Origin: Streptosporangium amethystogenes
GTDB lineage: Bacteria > Actinomycetota > Actinomycetes > Streptosporangiales > Streptosporangiaceae
Direction of reading: 5' to 3'
DNA: 64,000 bases
Assembly (NCBI RefSeq): GCF_000721075.1
Contig: NZ_JOEQ01000026.1
Location: forward strand, 1 to 64,000
In this document: one piece after another, positions 51,228-60,979 of the stretch
Layout: the number at the start of each line of letters is the position of its first letter
Numbering within the stretch: position 1 is the stretch's first letter
Made by a program: the position numbers and the translations under genes
The notes under the pieces: model-generated
Seen by the model: only the letters and a program-made list of their open reading frames with translations
Database searches by the model: none
Told to the model about the DNA's origin: nothing

Positions 51228-51845
51228 ATGCTGAAACTTCTGCGCCCCGCCGTCACCCGAGTCTTGACCCCGCTGGGCAGGGCACTCACCCGTCGCGGGA
51301 TCAGCCCCAACGTGATCACCGCCGTGGGCACGCTCGGCACCGTCGCCGCCGCGCTGTTCTTCTACCCCCGGGGCCAGCTGTTCGTGGGCACAGTGGTGAT
51401 CACCTTCTTCGTGCTGGCCGACCTCCTCGACGGGGTCATGGCCAGGATGACGGGCGCGGGAAGTACCTGGGGCGCCTTCCTCGACTCCACGCTCGACAGG
51501 GTCGGCGACGCGGGAATCTTCTCCGGGCTGGTGTTCTGGTTCATCGTGAGCGATCAGCGGACGCTGGCGGGGGTCGCGCTGTTCTGCCTCGTCGCCGGAG
51601 CGGTGGTGTCCTACGTCAAGGCCAGGGCGGAGGCGCTGGGCATGACGTGCGACGTCGGTCTCGCCGAGCGGCCGGAGCGCCTGGTGGTGGGCCTGGTCTC
51701 AGCCGGCCTCGGCGGCCTCGGCGTGCCGTACATCCTGGCCGCGGGGCTCTGGCTGCTCGCCGCGGCCAGCGCGGTCACGGTCGGCCAGCGCCTGCTGCAC
51801 GTGCGCCGGCAGGCCGTCCCCACCTCGCCCCGGCCCCTCCGCTGA
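51228..51845 (+). CDS. pgsA: Phosphatidylinositol phosphate synthase (CDP-alcohol phosphatidyltransferase)
   Basis: A 205-residue membrane enzyme joining CDP-diacylglycerol to inositol phosphate, the first committed step of phosphatidylinositol and PIM synthesis. The eight-residue-spaced catalytic motif is complete: DLLDGVMARMTGAGSTWGAF, then LDSTLDR. About six membrane segments follow. The ATG at 51228 lies shortly after a -10-like TACGAT (about 51213). The next two genes encode PIM acyltransferase and mannosyltransferase, so the block makes phosphatidylinositol mannosides. Confidence 0.9.
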   Translation: MLKLLRPAVTRVLTPLGRALTRRGISPNVITAVGTLGTVAAALFFYPRGQLFVGTVVITFFVLADLLDGVMARMTGAGSTWGAFLDSTLDRVGDAGIFSGLVFWFIVSDQRTLAGVALFCLVAGAVVSYVKARAEALGMTCDVGLAERPERLVVGLVSAGLGGLGVPYILAAGLWLLAAASAVTVGQRLLHVRRQAVPTSPRPLR

Positions 51846-51863
51846 TCGGAAATCGGAAAATCG

Positions 51864-52778
51864 ATGACAGACAACCCCTCCCCCCAGGACCGTCTCGTCG
51901 CGGCCGCGTTCGGCGCCGGATGGACGATCGTGCCCCGCCTGCCTGAGCGGCTCACCGCCTGGGCCTTCCGCGCCGCCGCCGACCGGCTGTGGAAGCGCCG
52001 GGGAAAGTCGGTGCTCAGGCTGGAGGCCAACCTCGCCAGGGTCAAGGGCACCTCGCCCGGCGACCCGGCGATCCGGGAGCTCAGCCGCGACGGCATGCGC
52101 TCCTACTTCCGCTACTTCCACGAGGTCTTCCGGCTGCCCTCGATCCCCGTCGCCGAACTCGTCTCCCGGATGCGCGTGATCGGGGTGGAACCCGTCTACG
52201 ACAACCTCGCCGCGGGGCGCGGCGTGGTCCTCGCCCTGCCGCACATGGGCAACTGGGACCAGGCGGGCGCCTGGTTCGCCGGGACGGGGCATCCCTTCAC
52301 CACGGTCGCCGAGCGGCTCAAACCCGAGTCGCTGTTCCATCGCTACACCGCCTTCCGTGAGGGGCTGGGCATGGAGGTGCTGCCGCTCACCGGTGGTGAC
52401 GGTCACACCTTCGGCACCCTGGCGCAGCGCCTGCGTGCCGGGCTCCCGGTCGCCCTGCCCGCCGAGCGGGACCTGACCGCGAACGGTGTCGAGGTGCAGT
52501 TCTTCGGCTCGTCCACCCGGATGCCCGCCGGTCCCGGCCTGCTGGCCGTGCACACCGGGGCCGCCCTCATCCCGGCCATCCCCTACTTCGAGGGGACCGG
52601 CTGGGGCCTGCAGTTCCACGAGGAGATCGCGATCCCGGCCGAGGGCACCAGGAAGGAGAAGGTGGCCGTCGTCATGCAGAGCCTCGCGGGCGTCTTCGAG
52701 AAGGGCATCGCCGAGCACCCCGAGGACTGGCACATGCTCCAGCGCCTCTGGCTCGAGGACCTGGAGCCCAGGAAATGA
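51864..52778 (+). CDS. Phosphatidylinositol mannoside acyltransferase (LpxL/HtrB family)
   Basis: A 304-residue membrane-associated acyltransferase of the lipid A biosynthesis acyltransferase family, corresponding to PatA (Rv2611c type), which acylates the mannose of PIM. The HX4D catalytic motif is seen as PHMGNWDQ; LPAERDLTANGVEVQFFGSS matches the second family block. The gene follows pgsA by 18 bases and overlaps pimA by ATGA, so all are expressed together. Confidence 0.88.
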   Translation: MTDNPSPQDRLVAAAFGAGWTIVPRLPERLTAWAFRAAADRLWKRRGKSVLRLEANLARVKGTSPGDPAIRELSRDGMRSYFRYFHEVFRLPSIPVAELVSRMRVIGVEPVYDNLAAGRGVVLALPHMGNWDQAGAWFAGTGHPFTTVAERLKPESLFHRYTAFREGLGMEVLPLTGGDGHTFGTLAQRLRAGLPVALPAERDLTANGVEVQFFGSSTRMPAGPGLLAVHTGAALIPAIPYFEGTGWGLQFHEEIAIPAEGTRKEKVAVVMQSLAGVFEKGIAEHPEDWHMLQRLWLEDLEPRK

Positions 52779-53971
52779 GGATCGGCATCGTCTGCCCCTA
52801 CACGTGGGACGTGCCGGGCGGAGTCCAGGTGCACATCCGCGATCTCACGGAGGCCCTCATGGAGGAGGGCCACCACGTCTCGGTGATCGCCCCCGCCGCG
52901 GACAACGCCCCGCTGCCCCCGTACGTGACCTCGGCGGGCCGCGCGGTTCCGGTGCCCTTCAACGGGTCGGTGGCCAGGCTGTCGTTCGGGTTCCTGTCGG
53001 CGAACCGGGTGCGCCGCTGGGTGCGCGAGGGCGCCTTCGACGTGCTGCACGTGCACGAGCCGGCCATTCCCTCGCTGGGACTGCTCGCCTGCTGGGTGGC
53101 CAGGGGGCCGATCGTGGCCACCTTCCACGCCTCGTACGGTAACTCCCGGTCCCTCTCGGTCACGGCCTCGGTGCTGATGAGCGCGCTGGAGAAGATCACC
53201 GGCCGGATCGCCGTGTCCGACGCGGCCAGGAAGACCCTGGTCGAGTTCATGGGCGGCGACGCCGTGCTCATCCCCAACGGGGTGACGGTCGGCCGCTACG
53301 CCGAGGGTGAGCCGCTGCCCGGCTGGGATCAGGGCGAGGTGATCGGTTTTCTCGGCAGGATGGACGAGCCGCGTAAGGGCCTGCCGGTGTTGCTGGAGGC
53401 GTTCGTCCTGCTGGCCGCCGAGCGGCCGGCGCTGCGACTGCTCCTGGCCGGGCCGGGTGACGCCGCCGAGGTGCTGGAGCGTATACCGGCCGCCCTCCAC
53501 GACCGGATCGGCCTGCTCGGCATGGTCAGCGAGGAGGACAAGGTGCGTGCCTACCACACGGTCGACGTCTTCTGCGCGCCCAACCTGGGGGGTGAGAGCT
53601 TCGGCATCGTGCTGACCGAGGCGATGTCGGCCGGCGCGGCGATCCTGGCGAGCGACATCCCGGCCTTCCGCAAGGTGCTCGACGACGGCCAGGCGGGAGC
53701 GCTGTTCGAGACGGGCAACGCCACCTCGCTCGCCCGCCGGGCCGCCGAACTGCTCGACGACCCCGTGCGCCGGGCCACGCTGTCACAGGAGGCCCGCGCC
53801 GCCGTGCAGAAGTACGACTGGTCGACGGTCGCCCGTGACGTCCTGCGGGTCTACGAGACGGTGGCGAGCCCGGCCGGGGTCGAGGAGGACGCCGAGGACG
53901 CCGAGGGTGCGGGGAACGACGAGGGCACGGTGGCGAGCAGGTCCTTGGCCGAGGGGAACGACACGCTGTGA
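52775..53971 (+). CDS. pimA: Phosphatidylinositol alpha-mannosyltransferase (GT4)
   Basis: A 398-residue GT-B glycosyltransferase adding the first mannose from GDP-mannose to phosphatidylinositol at the inner membrane face. The N-terminal VPGGVQVHIRDL is the PimA glycine-rich loop; LGRMDEPRKGLPVLLEAF and NLGGESFGIVLTEAMSAG (E-x7-E) give the nucleotide-sugar site. The acidic C-terminal tail (370-398) is a low-complexity extension. The ATG overlaps the acyltransferase stop, and its stop is overlapped by the next gene (GTGA). Confidence 0.9.
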   Translation: MRIGIVCPYTWDVPGGVQVHIRDLTEALMEEGHHVSVIAPAADNAPLPPYVTSAGRAVPVPFNGSVARLSFGFLSANRVRRWVREGAFDVLHVHEPAIPSLGLLACWVARGPIVATFHASYGNSRSLSVTASVLMSALEKITGRIAVSDAARKTLVEFMGGDAVLIPNGVTVGRYAEGEPLPGWDQGEVIGFLGRMDEPRKGLPVLLEAFVLLAAERPALRLLLAGPGDAAEVLERIPAALHDRIGLLGMVSEEDKVRAYHTVDVFCAPNLGGESFGIVLTEAMSAGAAILASDIPAFRKVLDDGQAGALFETGNATSLARRAAELLDDPVRRATLSQEARAAVQKYDWSTVARDVLRVYETVASPAGVEEDAEDAEGAGNDEGTVASRSLAEGNDTL

Positions 53972-54507
53972 CGACCACGTTGATCCTGGTGGTGGGCGCC
54001 ATCGTGGTGCTCTGCGCCGTCTACATCTCCTGGCGGGCGGGCAGGCTCGACCGGCTGCACATCCGGCTGGAGCTGGCCCGTGAGTCCCTGGACGCCGCCC
54101 TGGTGCGGCGGACCGCCGTCAGCCTGGAGCTGGCCGCCTCCCGGCTGCTGGACCCGGCGACGAGCCTGGTGCTGGCCGCGGCCGCCCACGAGGCCCGTAC
54201 GGCGGGACCCGAGGAGCGTGAGCACGCCGAGAGCGACCTGTCGCGCACCCTGCGAGCCGTCGTCGACCAGGAGCGCTTCGGCGACCGGCTGGCCGACACC
54301 GCGGCAGGTTCCGACCTGCTTGAGGAACTGGGGGCCGCGGTGGCCAAGGTCCTCTACTCCCGCCGGTTCTACAACAACGCGGTGGGCGTGACCCGCGCGG
54401 CGCAGCGCCGCTGGCTGGCCCGCACACTGCGGCTGGCCGGGCATACCGAGTATCCGGGCTTCTTCGAGATCGACGATGCGCCGCCGAAGGCCCTGGCCGC
54501 CGAATAA
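53968..54507 (+). CDS. Conserved membrane-anchored protein of unknown function, PIM operon
   Basis: A 179-residue protein with one N-terminal membrane segment (TLILVVGAIVVLCAVYI) and a long helical cytoplasmic part of about 150 residues containing RLHIRLELARESLDAALVRR and YNNAVGVTRAAQRRWLAR. The second block resembles LemA-like YNxAV motifs, but I do not assign the family. It is coupled to pimA by GTGA, which implies a role linked to PIM synthesis or its membrane site. Function unknown. Confidence 0.75.
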   Translation: MTTTLILVVGAIVVLCAVYISWRAGRLDRLHIRLELARESLDAALVRRTAVSLELAASRLLDPATSLVLAAAAHEARTAGPEEREHAESDLSRTLRAVVDQERFGDRLADTAAGSDLLEELGAAVAKVLYSRRFYNNAVGVTRAAQRRWLARTLRLAGHTEYPGFFEIDDAPPKALAAE

Positions 54508-54604
54508 GCCGCACATAAACTGGAGTAGCTGACAAGTTGGACACCGGTAGGCTCTTGGCGGTTTATGGCTGAGTGGCTAAGTGGCTGACTTGAGGAGATG
54601 AATC

Positions 54605-55615
54605 GTGCGGGTTTCTCGGATGATCGCCGTCACGCTGGCGGGAGTCGCGGTCCTCGCGCCGGTCGCGGCCTGCTCCTCCGACGAACCCGCGCCGGCGGGC
54701 AACCCGGTGGCCGGTGAGCCGAGTGCGGCTCCGACCCCCACGCCCGAGCCGACGCACCCCTTCACCGGACTGCCGGGCGCGGCCCGCAGGCCGGTGCTCG
54801 CGGCGAAGATCGAGAACACCGCGGCGGGCAAGCCGCAGCTCGGCCTCAAAAGCGCGGACATCGTCTACATCGAGCAGGTCGAGGCGGGCCTGACCCGGCT
54901 GATGGCGATCTTCTCCTCGAAGATCCCGGCCAAGATCGGCCCAGTTCGCAGCGCCCGCATCTCCGACCTGCACATCGTTCCGCAGTTCGGCAGGCCCGCC
55001 TTCGCCTACTCGGGCGCGCAGACCAAGATGCTCCCCCTCATCGCCGAGGCGTCGCTGTTCGACGTCTCCGACAGCCGGGCGCCGGGCGCCTACTTCCGGC
55101 AGGAAGGACGCTTCGCCCCCTACAACCTGTTCGCCAACACCAGGCAACTGCTGACCGAGGCGCCCAAGGCGAGCAGGGCCAAGGACATCGGACTCACCTT
55201 CGGCGACGCCCCCGAGGGCGGCGTGCCGCGTAAGGCGTACAGCGTGAAGTACCCGGCGGCCCGTTTCACCTTCGCCTGGTCGCAGACGGCGGGTAAGTGG
55301 CTGATCTGGCAGGACGGCAAGAAGGACATGGCGGCCGAGGGCGGCCAGCTCGGCGCGCCCACGATCGTCGTGCAGTACACCAAGACGGAGCGCTCGGAGT
55401 TTCACGACAAGAACCAGAGCTACACGCCGCTGGTGCACAGCACGGGCAAGGGCAGGGCGATCGTGCTCCGCGACGGGCAGGCGTTCAAGGCCCGCTGGTC
55501 ACGGGAGACGGAGAAGGACGGCACCGTCTTCACCACGGAGGCGGGTGAGCCGATGAACTTCGCCCCCGGTCAGGTCTGGATCGCGCTGGCCTCCGCCAAA
55601 CCCGTCATTCCCTGA
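54605..55615 (+). CDS. DUF3048 (YerB-like) lipoprotein
   Basis: A 336-residue lipoprotein. The signal ([20 protein letters not shown]) ends in a lipobox VAAC. A Pro/Thr-rich spacer precedes a DUF3048 domain (from about 52): [67 protein letters not shown]-like [11 protein letters not shown]3048 relatives (YerB) are lipoproteins of unknown function in Firmicutes and actinobacteria. The GTG at 54605 follows GAGGAG. The gene ends the PIM-side transcript; pdxS follows after its own promoter. Confidence 0.83.
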   Translation: MRVSRMIAVTLAGVAVLAPVAACSSDEPAPAGNPVAGEPSAAPTPTPEPTHPFTGLPGAARRPVLAAKIENTAAGKPQLGLKSADIVYIEQVEAGLTRLMAIFSSKIPAKIGPVRSARISDLHIVPQFGRPAFAYSGAQTKMLPLIAEASLFDVSDSRAPGAYFRQEGRFAPYNLFANTRQLLTEAPKASRAKDIGLTFGDAPEGGVPRKAYSVKYPAARFTFAWSQTAGKWLIWQDGKKDMAAEGGQLGAPTIVVQYTKTERSEFHDKNQSYTPLVHSTGKGRAIVLRDGQAFKARWSRETEKDGTVFTTEAGEPMNFAPGQVWIALASAKPVIP

Positions 55616-55693
55616 CGCGCAAGTGCTACATGATGTTCAAGAGGATCTTCTAAGAACGACAAGACGGCGTGTAGGGGGCATCCTGCCCAGCGC

Positions 55694-55710
55694 CTACGAT
55701 GGAAGCGTAG
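55694..55710 (+). promoter_or_regulatory. pdxS promoter with CTACG/CGTAG inverted repeat
   Basis: CTACG and CGTAG flank a 7-base spacer, and the left arm overlaps a -10-like TACGAT (55695-55700). The pdxS GTG is 54 bases further on. A regulator binding here would block the promoter. Confidence 0.4.
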
Positions 55711-55763
55711 TGGCCGTCCAGCGCGGGCGGCCCGTGATCCGCAGCCGTCGTGAGGTAGAGACC

Positions 55764-56678
55764 GTGTCCAGCAGCACGCCCGAAGTCAGCGATACCACCG
55801 TCACCGGAACCGCCCGGGTCAAGCGCGGCATGGCAGAGATGCTCAAGGGCGGCGTCATCATGGACGTCGTCAACGCCGAGCAGGCCAAGATCGCCGAGGA
55901 CGCCGGTGCCGTGGCCGTCATGGCCCTCGAACGGGTACCCGCCGACATCCGCGCCCAGGGCGGCGTCTCCAGGATGAGCGACCCCGACATGATCGACGGC
56001 ATCATCGCCGCCGTCTCGATCCCGGTCATGGCCAAGGCCCGCATCGGTCACTTCGTCGAGGCCCGGGTGCTCCAGTCGCTTGGCGTCGACTACATCGACG
56101 AGTCCGAGGTGCTCACCCCGGCCGACTACGCCAACCACATCGACAAGTGGCAGTTCACGGTGCCCTTCGTCTGTGGCGCGACCAACCTGGGCGAGGCGCT
56201 GCGCCGTATCACCGAGGGCGCGGCGATGATCCGCTCCAAGGGCGAGGCGGGCACCGGCGACGTCTCCAACGCCACCACCCACATGCGCAAGATCAGGGGT
56301 GAGATCAAGCGCCTGACCTCGCTGCCCGCCGACGAGCTCTATGTCGCGGCCAAGGAGCTCCAGGCGCCGTACGAGCTGGTCGCAGAGGTCGCCAAGACCG
56401 GCAAGCTGCCGGTCGTGCTGTTCACCGCCGGCGGCATCGCCACCCCGGCCGACGCCGCGATGATGATGCAGCTCGGCGCCGAGGGCGTGTTCGTCGGCTC
56501 GGGCATCTTCAAGTCCGGCAACCCCGCCGAGCGCGCCGCCGCGATCGTCAAGGCCACCACCTTCCACGACGACCCCGACGTCATCGCGAAGGTCTCCCGC
56601 GGCCTGGGCGAGGCCATGGTCGGCATCAACGTCGACGACATCCCGGCCCCGCACCGGCTGGCCGAGCGCGGCTGGTAG
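55764..56678 (+). CDS. pdxS: PLP synthase lyase subunit PdxS
   Basis: A 304-residue TIM-barrel subunit that forms pyridoxal 5'-phosphate from ribose 5-phosphate, glyceraldehyde 3-phosphate and ammonia (DXP-independent B6 route). Family blocks: [72 protein letters not shown] and [16 protein letters not shown]. The catalytic lysines sit in MAKARIGH and RSKGEAG (after AAMI). The GTG at 55764 is the start. A strong terminator separates it from pdxT, so the glutaminase subunit needs its own promoter here. Confidence 0.95.
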   Translation: MSSSTPEVSDTTVTGTARVKRGMAEMLKGGVIMDVVNAEQAKIAEDAGAVAVMALERVPADIRAQGGVSRMSDPDMIDGIIAAVSIPVMAKARIGHFVEARVLQSLGVDYIDESEVLTPADYANHIDKWQFTVPFVCGATNLGEALRRITEGAAMIRSKGEAGTGDVSNATTHMRKIRGEIKRLTSLPADELYVAAKELQAPYELVAEVAKTGKLPVVLFTAGGIATPADAAMMMQLGAEGVFVGSGIFKSGNPAERAAAIVKATTFHDDPDVIAKVSRGLGEAMVGINVDDIPAPHRLAERGW

Positions 56679-56700
56679 CGGAACTCAGGGAAACCGGCAG

Positions 56701-56734
56701 AGAGGCGGCCTCCTTGACGGAGGCCGCCTCTTTG
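56701..56734 (+). terminator. Terminator between pdxS and pdxT
   Basis: A perfect 13-bp stem (AGAGGCGGCCTCC 56701-56713, complement 56719-56731) with loop TTGAC, followed by TTT. It would split pdxS from pdxT into separate transcription units. Confidence 0.85.
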
Positions 56735-56848
56735 GCGGTAGAAGGGCCGTTCGGGAAGGCCCAGGGCTGGCCATGAACCAGTTTGGGGTGATCCTAGAGG
56801 TGGCCATACCCTGAAAGGGACGTTTCTTTTCCAGGGGAAGGACCATTG

Positions 56849-57439
56849 GTGACCATCGTCCCGACGATCGGCGTGTTCGCGCTCCAGGGCGACGTGCGCG
56901 AGCACGTGCGCGCGCTGGAGGCGGTGGGCGCCAGAGCGGTCGCCGTACGGCGCCCTCACGAACTGGAGGCGGTCGACGGCCTCGTCATCCCGGGCGGCGA
57001 GTCCACCACGATGTGGAAGCTCGCCGAGATCTTCGAACTGCTCGAACCGCTCCGGATGCGGATCAAGGCCGGCATGCCCGCCTACGGCTCCTGTGCCGGC
57101 ATGATCATGTTGGCGGACCGGATCGAGGGCGGCATCGAGGGCCAGCAGACGATCGGCGGCATCGACATGGTCGTCCGGCGCAACGCCTTCGGCCGCCAGG
57201 TCGACTCCTTCGAGGCCGACATCGACTTCGCCGGCCGTGGTGCCATGCGGGCGGTCTTCATTCGCGCACCCTGGGTGGAATCCGTGGGTTCGGGGGTCGA
57301 AGTGCTGGCGTTGGCCGAACCTGGAGATAGGATCGTCGCGGTCCGTCAAGGACCGCTGCTCGCCACATCCTTCCACCCGGAGATCACCGGGGATGTCGGT
57401 GTGCATTCATATTTCACTGAGATGGTGAGGGAGCTCTAG
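56849..57439 (+). CDS. pdxT: PLP synthase glutaminase subunit PdxT
   Basis: A 196-residue class I glutaminase supplying ammonia to PdxS. The nucleophile region is [14 protein letters not shown] (Cys in GSCAG), with [31 protein letters not shown], and SFHPEITGD holding the His-x-Glu pair. A TTG (56846) and a GTG (56849) are adjacent; GTG has the better spacing after GGGGAAGG. It is 3 bases upstream of yebC, probably co-transcribed with it. Confidence 0.93.
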   Translation: MTIVPTIGVFALQGDVREHVRALEAVGARAVAVRRPHELEAVDGLVIPGGESTTMWKLAEIFELLEPLRMRIKAGMPAYGSCAGMIMLADRIEGGIEGQQTIGGIDMVVRRNAFGRQVDSFEADIDFAGRGAMRAVFIRAPWVESVGSGVEVLALAEPGDRIVAVRQGPLLATSFHPEITGDVGVHSYFTEMVREL

Positions 57440-57442
57440 GGG

Positions 57443-58195
57443 ATGTCCGGCCACTCCAAATGGGCGACGACGAAGCACAAGAAGGCGGCGCTTGACTCCA
57501 AGCGCGGCAAGCTGTTCGCCAAGCTCATCAAGAACATCGAGGTCGCGGCACGGACGGGCGGCCCCGATCCGGACGGCAACCCGACGCTGTACGACGCCAT
57601 CACCAAGGCGCGCAAGAGCTCGGTTCCGATCGACAACATCGAGCGCGCCCGCAAGCGCGGCGGCGGCCTGGAGGCCGGCGGCGCCGACTGGCAGACCATC
57701 ATGTACGAGGGCTACGCCCCCGGCGGCATCGCGGTGCTGATCGAGTGCCTCACCGACAATCGCAACCGTGCGGCCTCCGAGGTCCGTGTCGCGCTGACCC
57801 GCAACGGCGGCTCGCTGGCCGACCCGGGCTCGGTGTCCTACATGTTCAACCGCAAGGGCGTCGTGCTCGTCCCCAAGGGCGAGCTGGGTGAGGACGACGT
57901 GCTGACCGCGGTCCTCGACGCGGGCGCCGAGGAGGTCAACGACCTGGGCGACCAGTTCGAGGTGGTCTCCGAGGCCACCGACCTCGTCCCGGTCCGCAAG
58001 GCCCTGCAGGAGGCCGGGATCGACTACGACTCGGCCGAGTCGAGCTTCATGCCGACGATGAACGTCCCGCTCGACGAGGACGGCGCCCGCAAGGTCTTCA
58101 GGCTGATCGACGCCCTTGAGGACAGTGACGACGTGCAGAACGTCTGGGCCAACTTCGACGTCTCCGACGAGGTCATGGAGAAGCTCGAAGCGTGA
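57443..58195 (+). CDS. yebC: YebC/PmpR-family regulator (TACO1-like)
   Basis: A 250-residue YebC/PmpR protein; recent work ties the family to relief of polyproline ribosome stalling, besides DNA binding. The start [20 protein letters not shown] is diagnostic. It lies 3 bases after pdxT and upstream of the ruv genes, the order seen in actinobacteria. The length is normal. Confidence 0.93.
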   Translation: MSGHSKWATTKHKKAALDSKRGKLFAKLIKNIEVAARTGGPDPDGNPTLYDAITKARKSSVPIDNIERARKRGGGLEAGGADWQTIMYEGYAPGGIAVLIECLTDNRNRAASEVRVALTRNGGSLADPGSVSYMFNRKGVVLVPKGELGEDDVLTAVLDAGAEEVNDLGDQFEVVSEATDLVPVRKALQEAGIDYDSAESSFMPTMNVPLDEDGARKVFRLIDALEDSDDVQNVWANFDVSDEVMEKLEA

Positions 58196-58269
58196 CGGCC
58201 GGAGATCCAGTGTGATCTTGTGGTGTCCATGAGATTTACCCGTGTGCTCCAGGGCAGATCTCGTGGACA

Positions 58270-59544
58270 ATGGGAAATCCTGATCTGATCTACGCCGTGG
58301 CGGGCATCGCCGCTCTGTTCGCGGCCACCCTGCCACGGTTGCTCAACCGTCTTCCCTTCTCGCTCCCCCTGGCGTGCCTGCTGGGCGGCGTCCTCCTGTA
58401 CGTCCTTCCCCTACGGCTGCCGGAACCCGATCCGGTGGTCCATCGGGCGCTCATCGAGCACGCCGCCGAGCTCTGCGTGCTGGTCTCACTCATGGGGGCG
58501 GGGCTGGCCGTCAACCGGCCCTTCGGACTCCGCGGCTGGTCCTCGACCTGGCGCCTGCTGGGGGTGACCCTCCCGCTGACCGTGTTGGGCGTGGCCGGCG
58601 CCGCCGTTCTGCTCGGCTGGCCGCCGGCGGCAGCGTTCCTGATGGGCGCGGTGCTCGCGCCCACCGACCCCGTACTCGCCTCGGACGTGCAGGTCGGGGA
58701 ACCCGTCGACTCGGAGCAGGACGACGACGAGGTCCGCTTCGCCCTTACCTCCGAGGCGGGCCTCAACGACGGCCTGGCCTTCCCCCTGGTGTACGCGGCG
58801 ATCGCGCTGGCCCTCAGCTCGGGCACCGGCTGGATCGGCGAGTGGGCGCTGGTCGACCTGCTCTACCGTTGCGGGGCGGGCGTGGTGTGCGGTCTGCTGA
58901 TCGGTAAGGGGCTGGGGCGGCTGTTCTTCCGCGCCCGTGTCTCCGACCTGCGGCTGGCCGAGCACCGCGACGGCTTCGTGGCGCTGGCCGCGACGTTTTT
59001 GGCCTACGGCCTCACCGAGCTGGTCCACGGGTACGGCTTCATCGCGGTGTTCGTGACCGCCTGCACCATCAGGGCCGCCGAGCGCAGCCACGGCTACAAC
59101 GGAGTGCTGCACGGGTTCATCGAGCAGGTCGAACGGCTGTTCACCGCCTGGCTGATCGTGCTGCTCGGCGGTTTCGTCGCGACGGGTGGCCTGGCCGCGC
59201 TCACCTGGCGCGGCGCCGCCGTCGGCCTGCTGCTCCTGCTGGTCATCCGGCCGCTGACCGGATGGCTCGCAGAGCTGGGCGGCCAGGCCGGGCCGCGTGA
59301 GCGCGTCGCCACGGCGTTCTTCGGCATCCGCGGCATCGGCTCGCTGTTCTACCTCGCCTACGCCCTGGGCCAGGCCGACTTCGGCGTGCCCGCGGCGGAG
59401 CTCTGGGCGGTGATCGCCTTCACCGTACTGGCCTCCTTGGTCGTGCACGGCGTCTCGGCCACGCCGGTGATGAACCGTCTGGACCGGCTGCGTGACAGGG
59501 CGGGACGCGCGCGGAACGCCGAGCCCTCCTCCCAGCACCTGTGA
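58270..59544 (+). CDS. CPA1-type cation:proton antiporter
   Basis: A 424-residue membrane antiporter with about 12 hydrophobic segments, of the NhaP/CPA1 group exchanging Na+ or K+ for H+. The ion-binding Asp region appears as EAGLNDGLAFPLVYA (ND motif) and the preceding APTDPVLASDVQVGEP is the family's first hallmark. The ATG at 58270 gives MGNPDLIYAVAGIAALF. No cytoplasmic C-terminal regulatory domain is present. The gene sits between yebC and ruvC, an insertion in the usual actinobacterial order. Confidence 0.85.
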   Translation: MGNPDLIYAVAGIAALFAATLPRLLNRLPFSLPLACLLGGVLLYVLPLRLPEPDPVVHRALIEHAAELCVLVSLMGAGLAVNRPFGLRGWSSTWRLLGVTLPLTVLGVAGAAVLLGWPPAAAFLMGAVLAPTDPVLASDVQVGEPVDSEQDDDEVRFALTSEAGLNDGLAFPLVYAAIALALSSGTGWIGEWALVDLLYRCGAGVVCGLLIGKGLGRLFFRARVSDLRLAEHRDGFVALAATFLAYGLTELVHGYGFIAVFVTACTIRAAERSHGYNGVLHGFIEQVERLFTAWLIVLLGGFVATGGLAALTWRGAAVGLLLLLVIRPLTGWLAELGGQAGPRERVATAFFGIRGIGSLFYLAYALGQADFGVPAAELWAVIAFTVLASLVVHGVSATPVMNRLDRLRDRAGRARNAEPSSQHL

Positions 59545-59654
59545 GCACGGCCCCCAGGGAAAATCCGCGTCGGGCCGCAAAGGACCCGTGGGGCCCCGCC
59601 ACGCTCCTTTCGAGGGCCGTGCGCGGCCTGCTCTCACGCGGTAGAGTCTGGCAC

Positions 59655-59668
59655 CGAACAGGTGTTCG
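59655..59668 (+). promoter_or_regulatory. LexA-type SOS box upstream of ruvC
   Basis: The sequence CGAACAGGTGTTCG is a perfect match to the Gram-positive/actinobacterial SOS palindrome CGAAC-N4-GTTCG. It lies just downstream of a -10-like TAGAGT (59642-59647) and 18 bases upstream of the ruvC start, so LexA would repress the ruvC-ruvA-ruvB transcript until DNA damage. Confidence 0.85.
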
Positions 59669-59686
59669 GCGAGCGGAGGCGTGCCG

Positions 59687-60289
59687 GTGCGATTGCCCGA
59701 ACTGCGGGTCATGGGGGTCGATCCCGGGCTTACCCGATGCGGGCTCGGCGCCGTCGAGGGGAGGCCGGGTGCGCCGCTGAGCCTGGTCAAGGTCGGGGTG
59801 GTCCGCACCCCCGCCGACGACGAGATCGGCGCCCGGCTGGTGGCGATCGAGGCCGGCATAGAGCAGTGGCTCGACGAGCTCGAACCCGACGCGGTGGCCG
59901 TGGAGCGGGTTTTCGCCCAGCACAACCTCAGGACCGTGATGGGCACCGCGCAGGCCTCCGCCGTGGCGATCCTGTGCGCCTCCCGCAGGGGGCTGCCGGT
60001 CGCCCTGCACACGCCGTCCGAGGTCAAGGCGGCGATCACCGGCAGCGGCACGGCCGACAAGCAGCAGGTCGGCACGATGGTGACCCGACTGCTGCGGCTG
60101 GACGCCATGCCCAAGCCCGCCGACGCCGCCGACGCGCTCGCCCTCGCGATCTGCCACGTGTGGCGGGGCGGAGCCCAGAGCAGGCTGGCCGAGGCCGCGG
60201 CGAAGGCCGCGAGCGGCCCCGGCACGACCGCCGCGGCCTACTTCCGCGGCCGGGGCAGGGCCGGATACCCGAGAGGAACCACGAAGTGA
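59687..60289 (+). CDS. ruvC: Holliday-junction resolvase RuvC
   Basis: A 200-residue RNase H-fold endonuclease that cuts Holliday junctions. Acidic active-site motifs are [12 protein letters not shown] (Asp), [10 protein letters not shown] (Glu) and [14 protein letters not shown] (two Asp). Of two GTGs (59681, 59687) the second lies 7 bases after GGAGG, so I chose it. Codons overlap ruvA (GTGA), and the SOS box at 59655 controls the unit. Confidence 0.95.
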   Translation: MRLPELRVMGVDPGLTRCGLGAVEGRPGAPLSLVKVGVVRTPADDEIGARLVAIEAGIEQWLDELEPDAVAVERVFAQHNLRTVMGTAQASAVAILCASRRGLPVALHTPSEVKAAITGSGTADKQQVGTMVTRLLRLDAMPKPADAADALALAICHVWRGGAQSRLAEAAAKAASGPGTTAAAYFRGRGRAGYPRGTTK

Positions 60290-60906
60290 TCGCCTCGGTG
60301 CGAGGACAGGTGACCGTGATCGCCCCGGACGGGGCGGTCGTCGAGGTGGGCGGGGTGGGAGTGCTCGTGCACTGCACGCCGGGCACGCTGGCGACGCTCA
60401 GAACAGGCGAGGAGGCCCGGCTGGCCACCTCGCTGGTGGTCCGCGAGGAGTCGCTGACGCTGTTCGGCTTCGCCACCGACGACGAGCGAGGGATCTTCGA
60501 GATGCTGCAGACGGCCAACGGGGTCGGCCCCAAGGTCGCCCTGGCGATGCTGGCCGTACACACCCCCAACGCGCTCAGGGTGGCCGTGGCCACCGCCGAC
60601 GTCAAGGCGCTGACGAGGGTCCCCGGGGTGGGCCCGAAGGGCGCCCAGCGGATCATCGTCGATCTCAAGGGCAAACTCGGCACGCCTGAGGAGGCGGTCA
60701 ACGCCGCGCTCAACGGCCGCGCCGCCGCGCCCGTCTGGCGCGATCAGGTCCACTCCGGCCTGGTCGGCCTGGGTTACTCGGCGCGGGACGCGGACGAGGC
60801 GGTCGCCGCCGTCGAGCCCCGGGCCGACGCCGAACTGGCCGAGGGCCGCACCCCGCAGGTGGCGGCGCTGCTCAAGGCGGCACTCAGCGCGCTGAGCACG
60901 CGATGA
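60286..60906 (+). CDS. ruvA: Holliday-junction helicase subunit RuvA
   Basis: A 206-residue tetrameric DNA-binding protein that holds the junction. The OB-fold ([13 protein letters not shown] start; GTG here) is followed by a helix-hairpin-helix pair ([17 protein letters not shown] and [20 protein letters not shown]) and the C-terminal RuvB-binding helices ([17 protein letters not shown]). It overlaps ruvC by GTGA. Confidence 0.95.
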   Translation: MIASVRGQVTVIAPDGAVVEVGGVGVLVHCTPGTLATLRTGEEARLATSLVVREESLTLFGFATDDERGIFEMLQTANGVGPKVALAMLAVHTPNALRVAVATADVKALTRVPGVGPKGAQRIIVDLKGKLGTPEEAVNAALNGRAAAPVWRDQVHSGLVGLGYSARDADEAVAAVEPRADAELAEGRTPQVAALLKAALSALSTR

Positions 60907-60979
60907 GAGGCTCGACGGCGAAGGCTCGGCGGCAGGGGCGCGGGCGCCTCCGCCGTACGGTGAGCAGAGGTGGGGCGGC

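Noticed and set aside
54565..54588. Seven-codon frame ahead of the DUF3048 gene
   Set aside because: Too short, no ribosome site, and made of the local GTGGCT-type repeats.
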